Shown piece after piece: positions 1 through 8,854 of a DNA stretch of 64,000 nucleotides. Both the position numbers and the translations under genes were made by a program. Source of the DNA: CAIYRG01 sp964446945 (lineage in GTDB: Bacteria; Pseudomonadota; Alphaproteobacteria; Micropepsales; Micropepsaceae); assembly GCA_964446945.1 (NCBI GenBank), contig CAYUQO010000004.1, forward strand, positions 1 through 64,000, written 5' to 3'. Under the pieces are notes generated by a model. That model was not told the origin of the DNA and did no database searches. It saw only the letters and a program-made list of their open reading frames with translations. Within the stretch, counting starts at the first letter, position 1. The number at the start of each line of letters is the position of its first letter.

Positions 1-2171
1 TTGGCGATCTTCAACACCTTGCGCACTTTTTCGAGCGGCATGGCGAGGCGATCGGCCAATTCCTCCGGCGTCGGCTCGCGGCCGATTTCATGCAGCATCT
101 GGCGCGATGTGCGCACCAGCTTATTGATCGTCTCGATCATGTGCACCGGGATACGGATCGTGCGCGCCTGATCGGCGATCGAGCGCGTGATCGCCTGCCT
201 GATCCACCACGTCGCATAAGTCGAGAATTTGTAACCGCGGCGATATTCGAATTTGTCCACCGCCTTCATCAGTCCGATATTCCCCTCCTGGATCAGATCG
301 AGGAATTGCAGGCCGCGATTGGTGTATTTTTTGGCGATGGAGATGACCAGCCGCAGATTGGCCTCGATCATTTCTTTTTTCGCCTGCCGGCTTTCGCGCT
401 CGCCTTTTTGCACGGTCTGCACGATGCGGCGGAAATCGGCAATCGACTGTCGCGTTTCCTGGGCCAGCGCCTGGATGTTGTCGCGGATTTCCTTGACCTT
501 CTCGCGGTCGTCGTGGCCGAATTCCTTCCAGCCCATGCCGGTCAGACGGCCGACTCGGCGCAGCCAGTTGGGGTCAAGTTCATTGCCGAGATATTGCTTC
601 AGGAATTCGGCGCGCTCGACTCCGCGCGCTTCGGCAAGACGGACGAGGCGCCCTTCCAGCGAGATCAGCCGCCGGTTGATTCCGTACATCTGGTCGACCA
701 GAGACTCGATACGGTTGTTGTTTAACCGCAGGCTTTTCACGAGATCGACAGTCTCGTTTCGCAGCTTCTGAAACCGGCGCTCCTGACCGGCGGAGAACTC
801 CTCGGCGCCGATTGCCGCTTCGACCTGGGCGTCCTGCAACTTTCCAAGACGTTTATAGAGAGTCGCGATCTGGTCGAGGGTGGCGAGCACCTGCGGCTTT
901 AACGCCGCCTCCATCGCCGACAATGAGAGATTGCTTTCATCGTCGAAGTCATCGTCGATGCCCGGCGGCATTTCCCCACCGGCGGGCGCTTCGGCGCCAT
1001 TGCCTCCGTTGGCTGACGATACCGCAGGTCTTTCCAGCGGCGGAACGGGTGGCACCGGCGGGGCTTCGATCACCGGTTTGCCGAGTGGAGGCTGGGCGCC
1101 GTTGAGAGGCGTAGCGCCACCATCACCGACCGGGGGTGGCGTCAAACCGGGCACAACTCCGGCCAAACCCTGGCCCAGTGGACCTTCCGCACCCGGAACG
1201 CCGCCATACATTGCTTCGAGATCGATGATGTCGCGAAGCAGCGCCTTTCCTTCCATCAGTTCGTCGCGCCATACAGTCAGCGCTTCGAATGTCAGCGGGC
1301 CTTCGCAGAGCGCGCCGATCATCAGCTCACGGCCGGCCTCGATGCGTTTGGCGATCGCGATTTCACCTTCGCGAGACAGAAGTTCGACTGAGCCCATTTC
1401 GCGCAGATACATGCGGACGGGATCGTCGGTGCGGTCGTAGGTTTCTTCGGGCTTCTCCGGAACTTCGGCCACCTGTCTTCCGGCCGCGGTCGCAGGCAAC
1501 TGTTCGCCGTCAGCTTCCTCCTGCTCCTCGCTCTCAATGACATTGATGCCCATTTCATTGAGCATCGCCATCGTGTCTTCGATCTGTTCCGAAGACACTT
1601 TGTCCGACGGCAGCACGCGATTGAGTTCGTCATAGGTGACGTAGCCGCGCTGTTTGGCGCGCGTGACCATCTTGCGCACTGCGGCATCGGACATATCGAG
1701 CAGTGGAGCATCGGGATCGTCTTTTCCCGGCGTCGGAGTTTGCGGAGTCTCACCAGGAGCCGCCGCACCATTCTTCTTTTGCGGCTGCAGTTTCGGATCC
1801 TGCTTTGCCGCAGCTTTCAGTTTCGCCTCGGACGCGGAAAGTGATTTTGATTCAGCCGGTGCTGCCGATGTTTTGGCCGGTTTGATTTCCGGTGCAACCG
1901 CTGTGGCGGACGGCCTGGCAGCCGCTGCGGCGGACGCCCTGACGGCGTGCTTCGCGCTCTTGTCTGCCGTGGAAGAAGCTTTTGCCGGTCTTGAAGGATG
2001 CTTCACCGCTGGTTGTTTTTTTGTCGCCGCGATTTTTTCCGCGGTCGTGGTTTTTTTTGCGCTGGTGCGGAGCGCCTGGGTCTTCGGCTTTGGATGTGTT
2101 TTGGCGGCCTGGCGATGGGGTTTCGTCGCTTTGGCCGCAGGCCGGCCCTTCCCGATGGTTTTCTTGTTCAC
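1..2171 (-). CDS. rpoD: RNA polymerase sigma factor RpoD, 3' end cut by window
   Basis: Primary sigma-70 factor that directs core RNA polymerase to housekeeping promoters. Region 1.1 (LSD-type core beginning LLDMSDAAVRKM) starts near residue 156. Region 1.2 (DPVRMYLREMGSVELLSR) follows, then a non-conserved region, then region 2 with NLRLVISIAKKYTNRGLQFL and the -10 recognition helix YKFSTYATWWIRQA. The reading frame runs off the window inside region 3. The chosen start is a GTG one base after the dnaG stop. The first in-frame ATG is residue 160 and would cut into region 1.1. Two features are unusual: a Lys/Ala/Pro-rich N-terminal extension of about 150 residues, and a Pro/Gly-rich stretch at roughly residues 322-400. 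The start is less certain than the identity. Downstream of dnaG in the same orientation, as in the classic macromolecular synthesis operon. Confidence 0.95.
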   Translation of the reverse strand, partial: MNKKTIGKGRPAAKATKPHRQAAKTHPKPKTQALRTSAKKTTTAEKIAATKKQPAVKHPSRPAKASSTADKSAKHAVRASAAAAARPSATAVAPEIKPAKTSAAPAESKSLSASEAKLKAAAKQDPKLQPQKKNGAAAPGETPQTPTPGKDDPDAPLLDMSDAAVRKMVTRAKQRGYVTYDELNRVLPSDKVSSEQIEDTMAMLNEMGINVIESEEQEEADGEQLPATAAGRQVAEVPEKPEETYDRTDDPVRMYLREMGSVELLSREGEIAIAKRIEAGRELMIGALCEGPLTFEALTVWRDELMEGKALLRDIIDLEAMYGGVPGAEGPLGQGLAGVVPGLTPPPVGDGGATPLNGAQPPLGKPVIEAPPVPPVPPLERPAVSSANGGNGAEAPAGGEMPPGIDDDFDDESNLSLSAMEAALKPQVLATLDQIATLYKRLGKLQDAQVEAAIGAEEFSAGQERRFQKLRNETVDLVKSLRLNNNRIESLVDQMYGINRRLISLEGRLVRLAEARGVERAEFLKQYLGNELDPNWLRRVGRLTGMGWKEFGHDDREKVKEIRDNIQALAQETRQSIADFRRIVQTVQKGERESRQAKKEMIEANLRLVISIAKKYTNRGLQFLDLIQEGNIGLMKAVDKFEYRRGYKFSTYATWWIRQAITRSIADQARTIRIPVHMIETINKLVRTSRQMLHEIGREPTPEELADRLAMPLEKVRKVLKIA

Positions 2172-2172
2172 T

Positions 2173-4035
2173 TCAGATTCCGTTTCCCGTGCGCTCCAGA
2201 TGAGCGCGAATTTCATTGTTCAATCTTTGTACTGCATTCCAATCTTCGTCGGTTCCGCGCTCCAGATATTCCGCAAAGGCCCGCCTGTGGCGTTCTTGAA
2301 GCTGGCCTAGTCCGGTGGAATCCGCGCCTTCCAATTGCGCCCGCAGTCGCTGCCAGAGGACCTCGCGACCGGCGGCATCCGCGTGCTCGTTGAGGCTCGC
2401 AATAACGACCAAATCGTCTTTGAGGCTTTCGGCAACGGTACCTAATCCTTGGCAGACGAGGTGGTTTTCAATCGTCGCCGTTTCAAGCCTCTCATGCCTT
2501 GCTGCGACGTTTAAAAGCTCGCTTTTAACTCTGTCAAGTTGCGGATCGTTGAACTCCCGCTGAGCTAAAGTTTCGACGTTTTGCTCGAGAAAATCGGGTT
2601 CCCTCATCAGGAAGGCGATAAGCAGCCGTTCGTTAAGATTATGCGCCGCCGAGGCGCCGTTGGTCGCCAAAAGGCTTCGCCTGACATCGGCTGAAACCGT
2701 GCCATCCGACTCGCCGGATTGCCTCTCGCCAGGCTTTTTCCCCCGATTGGGGCGGAATTTGCGCTTCTTGAAAGCGTTGAAAACGCGTTCGTTAAAATCC
2801 CGGCGATAATAATCTGCGATTTTGGGATCGCGGATGGTTTGGACCAGCCGGTCGAGTTCCGCTTCCAGTCCGGCCCGGCGCTCCGGCGTGGAAAATTCCC
2901 GGCCCTCGGTTTCTCCGCCCCAGAGCACATCCGCCAGCGGCTGGGCCTTGGCGACCAGGTTTCGCATGGGCTCCGCACCCTGGGACCGGATCAACGAATC
3001 CGGATCCTCACCACCGGGCAGGAAGACGAAGCGCAAGGATTGGCCGGGCGTGAGATGGGGCAAAGCCAGATGGCTGGCACGCCTTGCGGCGCGCAGCCCC
3101 GCCTCATCGCCATCAAAGCAGAGAACGGGCTCGGGTGAGGAGCGCCAGAGCAGCGCGAGTTGATCTTCGGTCAAAGCCGTGCCCAGCGGCGCCACGGCTC
3201 CCGGGAAACCGGCTTCGACAAGCGCAATCACGTCCATATAGCCCTCGGCGACGATCAAGGGCGCGCCTTTGTGAACGGCTTCGCGGGCGAGATGCATGTT
3301 GTAAAGCAGATGACCTTTGGAGAAGACCGCCGTCTCGCCGGTATTGATGTATTTGGGCTTGGCATCGGCGGTGAGACCACGTCCGCCGAACGCAACAATC
3401 CGGCCACGGATATCCGCAATCGGAAACATCAGCCGGTCAAAAAAGAAGTCGCGCGCCGGGCGATCGTCCTCGGCGGCCCTGGCCAGACCGGCGTCGATCA
3501 GTGCGGCGAGTTCAATGCCTTTGCCGCGCATCCAGGCCAGCAGCGGAGAATTCCGGCCGCCTGGGGCATAACCGAGACCAAACCGGTCCGCGGCGTCTGC
3601 TTTCAATCCGCGGCTTTCGAGGTAACGCTGCGCCGCCGCTCCGGCGCTGCCATGGAGCTGTTCCCGGTAAAAGCCGGCCGCCAGAGTGATGATTTCGTAG
3701 AGAGACTTGCGGCGGCTGGCCGACTCTCTATCCGCTTCGCTTGGGGCAGGCAGCGCCACTCCGGCTTGGGCGGCGAGCCGCTCTACCGCCTCCGGAAAAG
3801 GCAGACCTTCGGTCTCAATCAACCACTGAAAGGCGCTGCCGCCGGCACCGCAGCCAAAACAATGATAGTTGCGGCGCTCGTTATCGACCTTGAACGACGG
3901 CGATTTTTCCTTGTGGAATGGGCAAAGACCCCAGAAAACCCGGCCCTTGCGCTGCAGCCGGACGCGCCGGCCGACCAGCTGAACCAGGTCTGTGCGCCTT
4001 ATGATTTCGTCGAGCAGATCGTCGCCAAAGCGCAT
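2173..4035 (-). CDS. dnaG: DNA primase DnaG
   Basis: Synthesises RNA primers for lagging-strand replication together with DnaB helicase. The N-terminal CHC2 zinc finger is visible (C38, H41, C59, C62). The Toprim core follows, with the EGYMDV motif (Glu264) and the acidic pair in CFDGDEAG (Asp308, Asp310). The C-terminal part, about residues 430-620, is the helicase-interacting region. The length of 620 residues is usual for the family. The gene ends one base before the GTG of rpoD, so the two are almost certainly co-transcribed. Confidence 0.97.
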   Translation of the reverse strand: MRFGDDLLDEIIRRTDLVQLVGRRVRLQRKGRVFWGLCPFHKEKSPSFKVDNERRNYHCFGCGAGGSAFQWLIETEGLPFPEAVERLAAQAGVALPAPSEADRESASRRKSLYEIITLAAGFYREQLHGSAGAAAQRYLESRGLKADAADRFGLGYAPGGRNSPLLAWMRGKGIELAALIDAGLARAAEDDRPARDFFFDRLMFPIADIRGRIVAFGGRGLTADAKPKYINTGETAVFSKGHLLYNMHLAREAVHKGAPLIVAEGYMDVIALVEAGFPGAVAPLGTALTEDQLALLWRSSPEPVLCFDGDEAGLRAARRASHLALPHLTPGQSLRFVFLPGGEDPDSLIRSQGAEPMRNLVAKAQPLADVLWGGETEGREFSTPERRAGLEAELDRLVQTIRDPKIADYYRRDFNERVFNAFKKRKFRPNRGKKPGERQSGESDGTVSADVRRSLLATNGASAAHNLNERLLIAFLMREPDFLEQNVETLAQREFNDPQLDRVKSELLNVAARHERLETATIENHLVCQGLGTVAESLKDDLVVIASLNEHADAAGREVLWQRLRAQLEGADSTGLGQLQERHRRAFAEYLERGTDEDWNAVQRLNNEIRAHLERTGNGI

Positions 4036-4130
4036 AGTCGGTCCACTAGCATGATTCGGGCGGGCGCCGATGCGGCCGGGCGCTCCGCCCCCTCAATTGC
4101 CGAAAATTACGCCTTTACAGACGCTTTCCA

Positions 4131-4595
4131 TCAGGAGTTCGGAGTTGCCAACAGCTCTTTCGCGACGGAACCTGCTTTCGCCATGTCAATGGTTCCGGCA
4201 TGGCGCTGCTTCAGCGCGCCCATGACTTTGCCCATATCTTTCGGCCCGGCTGCCCCGGTCGCTGTGATCGCGTCACGAACTGCAGAGCGGATTTCCTCAT
4301 CGGACATCTGGCGCGGCATGAATTCGCGGATGATGGCGATTTCGTCGCGCTCGGCCGTCGCCAATTCGGGCCGGCCCGCGGAATCATAGGTCTGCGCCGA
4401 CTCCTCTCTTTGTTTGACCATCTTGACCAGCACAGCAACGACATCGTCGTCGGAAAGTCCGGCTGCGGGCGCGTCGGGGCGAATTTCCCGGTCCTTGATG
4501 GCAGCCATCACCAGCCGTAGCGTCGACACGCGGCGCGGATTGCGCGCCTTCATTGCCTGCTTCACATCCTCGTTCAGACGGTCCTTGAGAGTCAT
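4131..4595 (-). CDS. yqeY: GatB/YqeY domain protein
   Basis: Small YqeY-family protein of 154 residues, related to the tail domain of the GatB amidotransferase subunit. Its exact role is not established; a link to tRNA-dependent amidation or tRNA handling is usually proposed. The sequence starts MTLKDRLNEDVKQAMKAR and ends in the helical GatB-tail motif KDMGKVMGALKQRHAG. The ATG was chosen over an in-frame GTG eight codons upstream because family members begin at this Met. It lies about 95 bases upstream of dnaG in the same direction and is divergent from carA, an order common in Rhizobiales. Confidence 0.93.
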   Translation of the reverse strand: MTLKDRLNEDVKQAMKARNPRRVSTLRLVMAAIKDREIRPDAPAAGLSDDDVVAVLVKMVKQREESAQTYDSAGRPELATAERDEIAIIREFMPRQMSDEEIRSAVRDAITATGAAGPKDMGKVMGALKQRHAGTIDMAKAGSVAKELLATPNS

Positions 4596-4728
4596 CTGTG
4601 ACCCGCTTTGGTTTCGCACATCTATTTAGGGAATGGTCCCGGCGGCGGCAAATTGGCGTCGATCCGCGGCTTGACCGCGCAGCGGCGCGTTCTTATCGTC
4701 CGGCCGCATCCACCCATTGGGATTTTCA

Positions 4729-5922
4729 ATGAGCGACGGCATCCGCGCGGCCCGCCCGTACCAGAGCGCGCCGTCGTCTGAAGGGCGGGCACCGGCCGTG
4801 CTGATTCTCGCCGACGGTACGGTGTTCAAGGGTTTCGCCTTCGGGGCGCCGGTCACGGCGGTTGGCGAGGTCTGCTTCAACACCGCCATGACAGGTTATC
4901 AGGAAATTCTCGCCGACCCGTCTTATGCGGGGCAGATCATTGCGTTCACCTTTCCGCATATCGGGATTGTCGGCACCAATGACGAAGACATTGAATCGAT
5001 AAACCCCGCCGTGCGTGGCGTTGTCGTGCGCGCCTATTCCAGCGATCCCTCGAATTATCGCGCACTGGTGACACTCGACCGCTGGCTGAAACGCCACAAC
5101 GTGCCGGGAATTTCCGGGGTCGATACGCGGCGGCTGACGTCGCGCATTCGCGAGAGCGGCATGCCCCATGGAGTCATCGCCCATGATTCCGGCGGCGGTT
5201 TTGATCTGGCCGATTTGCGCCGGCAGGCTCAGGCGTTTCCCGGCCTCGAAGGGCTCGACCTCGCCAAACAGGTCAGTTGCCGGCAGATGTTCACCTGGGA
5301 CCAGACGCCCTGGCTGTGGGACAAAGGCTATGGCCGGCAAACCGACCCGACCTGGCGTGCGGTGGTCGTGGATTATGGGGTCAAGCGCAACATTCTGCGT
5401 CTGCTGGCAGGTTCAGGTGCGGCGATCACCGTCGTTCCCGCCGAATCCAGCGCCGAAGATGTTCTGCGCCACCGTCCGCACGGCATACTTTTATCGAATG
5501 GTCCGGGCGATCCGGCGGCGACAGGCGCATATGCTATCCCGATGATCCGTAACCTGATCGATTCCGATATTCCGCTGTTCGGCATCTGTCTTGGCCATCA
5601 GATGCTGGGCCTCGCTCTAGGCGGCCGCACCCGCAAAATGGCGCAGGGCCATCATGGCGCAAATCATCCGGTCAAGGATATCGAGACCGGAAAAGTCGAG
5701 ATCGTCTCGATGAATCACGGCTTCACCGTCGATCGCGAAACGCTGCCGCGCGGAATCCAGGAGACGCATGTGTCACTGTTCGACGGCACCAATTGCGGGT
5801 TGAAGGTCGAGGGCCGGCCGATCTTTTCGGTGCAGTATCATCCGGAAGCCTCTCCGGGCCCGATGGATTCGCATTACCTGTTCGACCGGTTTGCCGCTGT
5901 GGCCCGCAAGCGGGCCGGATAG
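4729..5922 (+). CDS. carA: carbamoyl-phosphate synthase small subunit CarA
   Basis: Glutaminase subunit of carbamoyl-phosphate synthase. It hydrolyses glutamine and channels ammonia to CarB for arginine and pyrimidine synthesis. The N-terminal CPSase small-chain domain (about residues 20-160) contains the FNTAMTGYQEILADPSY motif. The C-terminal class I glutamine amidotransferase domain shows the nucleophile in GICLGHQMLG (Cys287) and the HPE pair (His371, Glu373). The ATG start gives MSDGIRAARP; a TTG four codons upstream is less likely. carB is not adjacent here. The gene is divergent from yqeY. Confidence 0.97.
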   Translation: MSDGIRAARPYQSAPSSEGRAPAVLILADGTVFKGFAFGAPVTAVGEVCFNTAMTGYQEILADPSYAGQIIAFTFPHIGIVGTNDEDIESINPAVRGVVVRAYSSDPSNYRALVTLDRWLKRHNVPGISGVDTRRLTSRIRESGMPHGVIAHDSGGGFDLADLRRQAQAFPGLEGLDLAKQVSCRQMFTWDQTPWLWDKGYGRQTDPTWRAVVVDYGVKRNILRLLAGSGAAITVVPAESSAEDVLRHRPHGILLSNGPGDPAATGAYAIPMIRNLIDSDIPLFGICLGHQMLGLALGGRTRKMAQGHHGANHPVKDIETGKVEIVSMNHGFTVDRETLPRGIQETHVSLFDGTNCGLKVEGRPIFSVQYHPEASPGPMDSHYLFDRFAAVARKRAG

Positions 5923-5990
5923 TCTCGTTACACTGCCGCCAAATACCGCTAATATCGCGACTCCTATTTCCGGAATCGCTGGAGGGCGCC

Positions 5991-7283
5991 GTGGGCAAGA
6001 AGCAGGACCTGACCGAATTATTTGGCGAGCCGGTTGCCGGCAATGGCTTGCTGCACCGCCGTTTCTTTCTGCAGAGTTCTGCCGCGCTGGCCGGTGCGGC
6101 AGCGGCGGCAACCCCTGCTTTGGCCGACAGCATCGGGGCCGGGTCTCCTCCAACCATGTTGAAACCCGGTGCGCAATTCAACGCCTATGGCATGCCGTCG
6201 CATTGGCGGGACAATATCAAGCGCATCATTGCCACCAATGTGCCGCCGGCCCGCGAGGTCACCGGCAGCATCCGCACGCCACTGCAATATCTCGAAGGCA
6301 CGATCACGCCGGCAGGCCTGCATTATGTGCGCAATCACAACGGCACGCCGGACATCGATCCTTCGAAACATGAACTGCTGATCCACGGCATGGTGCGCCA
6401 GCCCTCGATTTTCACCGTCGATGCGCTGATGCGCTATCCCATGCGGACCGAAATTCATTTCATGGAATGTGCCGGCAATTCCGGTGGCATTGCCGGAGCG
6501 GCCACACCGCAGCAGACGACGGCAGGCGATCTGCACGGACTGCTCTCATGTTCCGAATGGACCGGCGTAAAGCTTTCCACCCTGCTCGATGAAGTTGGCG
6601 TCGATCCGCGCGCGACCTGGATGCTCGCTGAGGGCGCCGATGCCGCGGGCATGAGTCGCAGCGTTCCAGTCTGGAAAGCCATGGATGACGCGATGATCGC
6701 ACTCTACCAGAACGGTGAGCCGATCCGCCCCGAGCAGGGCTTTCCGATGCGCCTGCTGCTGCCAGGTTTTGAGGGAAATACCAATGTCAAATGGGTGCGG
6801 CGGCTGAAGCTGCTCGACGGTCCCATGTACACGCGCGATGAGACGTCGCGCTACACCGAATTGCTGCCCGACGGCAAAGCGCGCGAATTCATGCTTCAGA
6901 TGGAACCCAAATCGGTGATCCTGAAGCCGTCCTTCTCAGTCGATATGCAGGGACCCGGCTATTACGAGATCTCCGGCGTGGCATGGTCCGGGCTTGGGCG
7001 TGTACGGAAAGTCGATATTTCGGCTGACGGTGGCAAGACCTGGACCGAAGCGGCGCTGACCAATCCGGTGCTGCCGAAAGCGCTCACGCGGTTCCGGCTG
7101 CCATGGATGTGGAATGGCGGGCCTGCCGTCCTGATGAGCCGCACCACCGACGAAAAAGGGCGCGTCCAGCCGAGTCATGCGGAGTGGCTTGCGCAATATG
7201 CGCCGCGCCAGAATTTCCACTTCAATGCGATTCAGAGCTGGGCAATCGGCGCCAACGGCAAAGTGAGCAATGTCTATGTTTAA
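5991..7283 (+). CDS. soxC: SoxC-like sulfite/sulfane dehydrogenase, molybdopterin subunit
   Basis: Periplasmic molybdenum enzyme of the sulfite oxidase family, 430 residues. The start is a GTG preceded by a good Shine-Dalgarno (GGAGGG, 5-6 bases upstream). The N-terminus PVAGNGLLHRRFFLQSSAA resembles SoxC of sulfur-oxidising bacteria and carries a twin-arginine-type export signal ending near residue 45. The molybdenum-ligand cysteine sits in FMECAGNSGG (Cys160). The C-terminal half is the Mo-co dimerisation domain. It overlaps the next gene, a c-type cytochrome, by 14 bases, so the pair is a SoxCD/SorAB-like dehydrogenase passing electrons to cytochrome c. No other sox gene is in the window. 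The role could be sulfite detoxification rather than thiosulfate oxidation. Confidence 0.88.
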   Translation: MGKKQDLTELFGEPVAGNGLLHRRFFLQSSAALAGAAAAATPALADSIGAGSPPTMLKPGAQFNAYGMPSHWRDNIKRIIATNVPPAREVTGSIRTPLQYLEGTITPAGLHYVRNHNGTPDIDPSKHELLIHGMVRQPSIFTVDALMRYPMRTEIHFMECAGNSGGIAGAATPQQTTAGDLHGLLSCSEWTGVKLSTLLDEVGVDPRATWMLAEGADAAGMSRSVPVWKAMDDAMIALYQNGEPIRPEQGFPMRLLLPGFEGNTNVKWVRRLKLLDGPMYTRDETSRYTELLPDGKAREFMLQMEPKSVILKPSFSVDMQGPGYYEISGVAWSGLGRVRKVDISADGGKTWTEAALTNPVLPKALTRFRLPWMWNGGPAVLMSRTTDEKGRVQPSHAEWLAQYAPRQNFHFNAIQSWAIGANGKVSNVYV

Positions 7284-7812
7284 GACCGCGCTGATTGCAT
7301 CCATCACTCTCGTCACGGCCGGCGCATTCGCCGCCGACATCGCGCCACCGAAGCTCGGACGGCCGGCGACTCCCGATGAAATCGCGAAAGCCGATATCAG
7401 CATTCCGCCGGACGGGAAGGGCCTGCCGCCGGGCTCCGGCTCGGTCGCGCAGGGCGCGCAAGTGTTCGCCGCCAAATGCGCCGTGTGCCACGGGACCGAC
7501 GCACAGGGCACACCCAACGGTGATCGCCTCGTTGGAGGAATAGGGACGCTGGCGAGCGCCAACCCGGTGAAGACGGTATCGTCTTACTGGCCATACGCGA
7601 CGACCCTGTTCGATTATATCCGTCGCGCGATGCCGCTGACCAATCCTCAGTCGCTCCAGAACGACGAAGATTATGCGGTGGTGGCGTATATACTTTCGAT
7701 CGATAACATCGTGCCGAAGGATGCGGTACTGGACGCCCAATCGCTGCCGAAAGTGCAGATGCCCAACCGCAACGGGTTCATCAACTGGGAACCACGGCTG
7801 ATTCGGCCTTAA
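7270..7812 (+). CDS. soxD: SoxD-like c-type cytochrome, electron acceptor of the SoxC-like enzyme
   Basis: Exported monoheme cytochrome c of 180 residues. A signal peptide is seen at residues 1-21 (ends TAGAFA-AD). One heme-binding motif CAVCH lies at Cys70-His74. A candidate axial Met lies in IRRAMPL near residue 119. The C-terminal region (ILSIDNIVPKDAVLDAQSLP and KVQMPNRNGF) is typical of the SoxD/SorB-type partner of molybdenum sulfite dehydrogenases. The ATG lies inside the end of the soxC-like gene, indicating translational coupling. SoxD of model organisms is usually diheme and longer, so this is a short monoheme form closer to SorB. Confidence 0.85.
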   Translation: MSMFKTALIASITLVTAGAFAADIAPPKLGRPATPDEIAKADISIPPDGKGLPPGSGSVAQGAQVFAAKCAVCHGTDAQGTPNGDRLVGGIGTLASANPVKTVSSYWPYATTLFDYIRRAMPLTNPQSLQNDEDYAVVAYILSIDNIVPKDAVLDAQSLPKVQMPNRNGFINWEPRLIRP

Positions 7813-7825
7813 GTAAATGAATCAT

Positions 7826-7922
7826 CTCACGCGGAGACGCGGAGATGTCGAGTGGTTCACGGCAATTGGCTCCATTCGCGGGCACGTCAGTGGAATCTCC
7901 GTGGCTCCGCGCCTCCGCGTGA
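7826..7922. repeat. imperfect inverted repeat between convergent genes
   Basis: The left arm at about 7826-7846 (TCACGCGGAGACGCGGAGAT) is matched by an inverted copy at about 7895-7922 (ATCTCCGTGGCTCCGCGCC followed by TCCGCGTGA), separated by about 50 bases. It sits between the convergent soxD-like gene and fabI. It could fold into a transcript end structure or be a member of a dispersed intergenic repeat family. No T-run follows either arm. Confidence 0.55.
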
Positions 7923-7987
7923 AAATCTTATTGTGCAGTCTTGATTGCAAACTGCCCCTGCTGCGCAGCCTTTAGGCAGGCGGAAGT

Positions 7988-8827
7988 TTAGTCGCCGTTC
8001 TCGGGGGCGATCCAGCCCCTCAGGTCCTGCGTCTGCGGCATCCCGATGATGTTGTAGCCGGCGTCAACGAAATGCACTTCGCCGGTGACGCCCGAAGACA
8101 GAGACGACAGCAGGTACAGTGCAGCGCCGCTGACATCATCGAGCTGGATGTTCTTCTTCAGCGGGCTATGCGCCTTGTTCCATTTATACACGATGCGCGC
8201 ATCACCGACGCCGGCGCCCGCGAGCGTGCGCATCGGGCCCGCCGAAATGGCATTGACGCGAATGCCGTCTTTTCCGAGATCAGCGGCGAGATAACGCACG
8301 CTGGCTTCAAGCGCGGCCTTTGCCACGCCCATCACATTGTAATTCGGCATGACGCGGGATCCGCCGCCGAAAGTCAGCGCCACCATGGCGCCACCATCGC
8401 GCATCAGGGGCGCGCAGCGGCGGGCGACGGCGGTAAACGAATAGCAGGATATGCTCAGTGTACTGAGAAAATTCCCGCGGCTGGTCTCGACATAGCGGCC
8501 TTTGAGTTCATTGCGGTCGGAATAGGCGATGGCGTGCACCAGGAAATCGATGCGATCCCAGCGGCGGGCAATCTCTGCAAAGGCGTGGTCGATCTCCTCG
8601 TCACTTCCGACGTCGCAGGCGATTGCGATGTCTGACCCGACGCTCCCGGCAAGGGGCAGCACGCGCTTGCCCTGTGCTTCACCCTGATAGGTGAAGGCGA
8701 GTTCCGCGCCATGCGCGGCGAGCGAACGCGCAATGCCCCAGGCAATCGAATGATCGTTGGCGACACCCATGATCACGCCGCGCTTGCCGGTCATCAATCC
8801 GGGAGTTGAAGTGCTGCTCTCCGCCAT
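7988..8827 (-). CDS. fabI: enoyl-[acyl-carrier-protein] reductase FabI
   Basis: NADH-dependent enoyl-ACP reductase, the last step of each fatty acid elongation cycle; short-chain dehydrogenase fold, 279 residues. The nucleotide-binding start is GVANDHSIAWGIA. The active-site segment is PNYNVMGVAK with Tyr163 and Lys170. The first of the two conserved active-site tyrosines of E. coli FabI is replaced by phenylalanine (Phe153 in LTFGGGSRVM), as in InhA. A good ribosome-binding site (AAGGGGACGA) precedes the ATG. It lies immediately downstream of fabA and fabB in the same orientation, so the three probably form one operon for unsaturated fatty acid synthesis. Confidence 0.95.
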   Translation of the reverse strand: MAESSTSTPGLMTGKRGVIMGVANDHSIAWGIARSLAAHGAELAFTYQGEAQGKRVLPLAGSVGSDIAIACDVGSDEEIDHAFAEIARRWDRIDFLVHAIAYSDRNELKGRYVETSRGNFLSTLSISCYSFTAVARRCAPLMRDGGAMVALTFGGGSRVMPNYNVMGVAKAALEASVRYLAADLGKDGIRVNAISAGPMRTLAGAGVGDARIVYKWNKAHSPLKKNIQLDDVSGAALYLLSSLSSGVTGEVHFVDAGYNIIGMPQTQDLRGWIAPENGD

Positions 8828-8854
8828 TCGTCCCCTTACCCGCCGAATGGCCGG

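Noticed and set aside
1654..2310. Plus-strand 218-codon hydrophobic open frame
   Set aside because: Antisense to the N-terminus of rpoD; hydrophobicity reflects the complementary Lys/Ala codons.
3160..4389. Plus-strand 409-codon open frame
   Set aside because: Lies opposite dnaG and yqeY, which have clear family motifs; the product has no recognisable domain.
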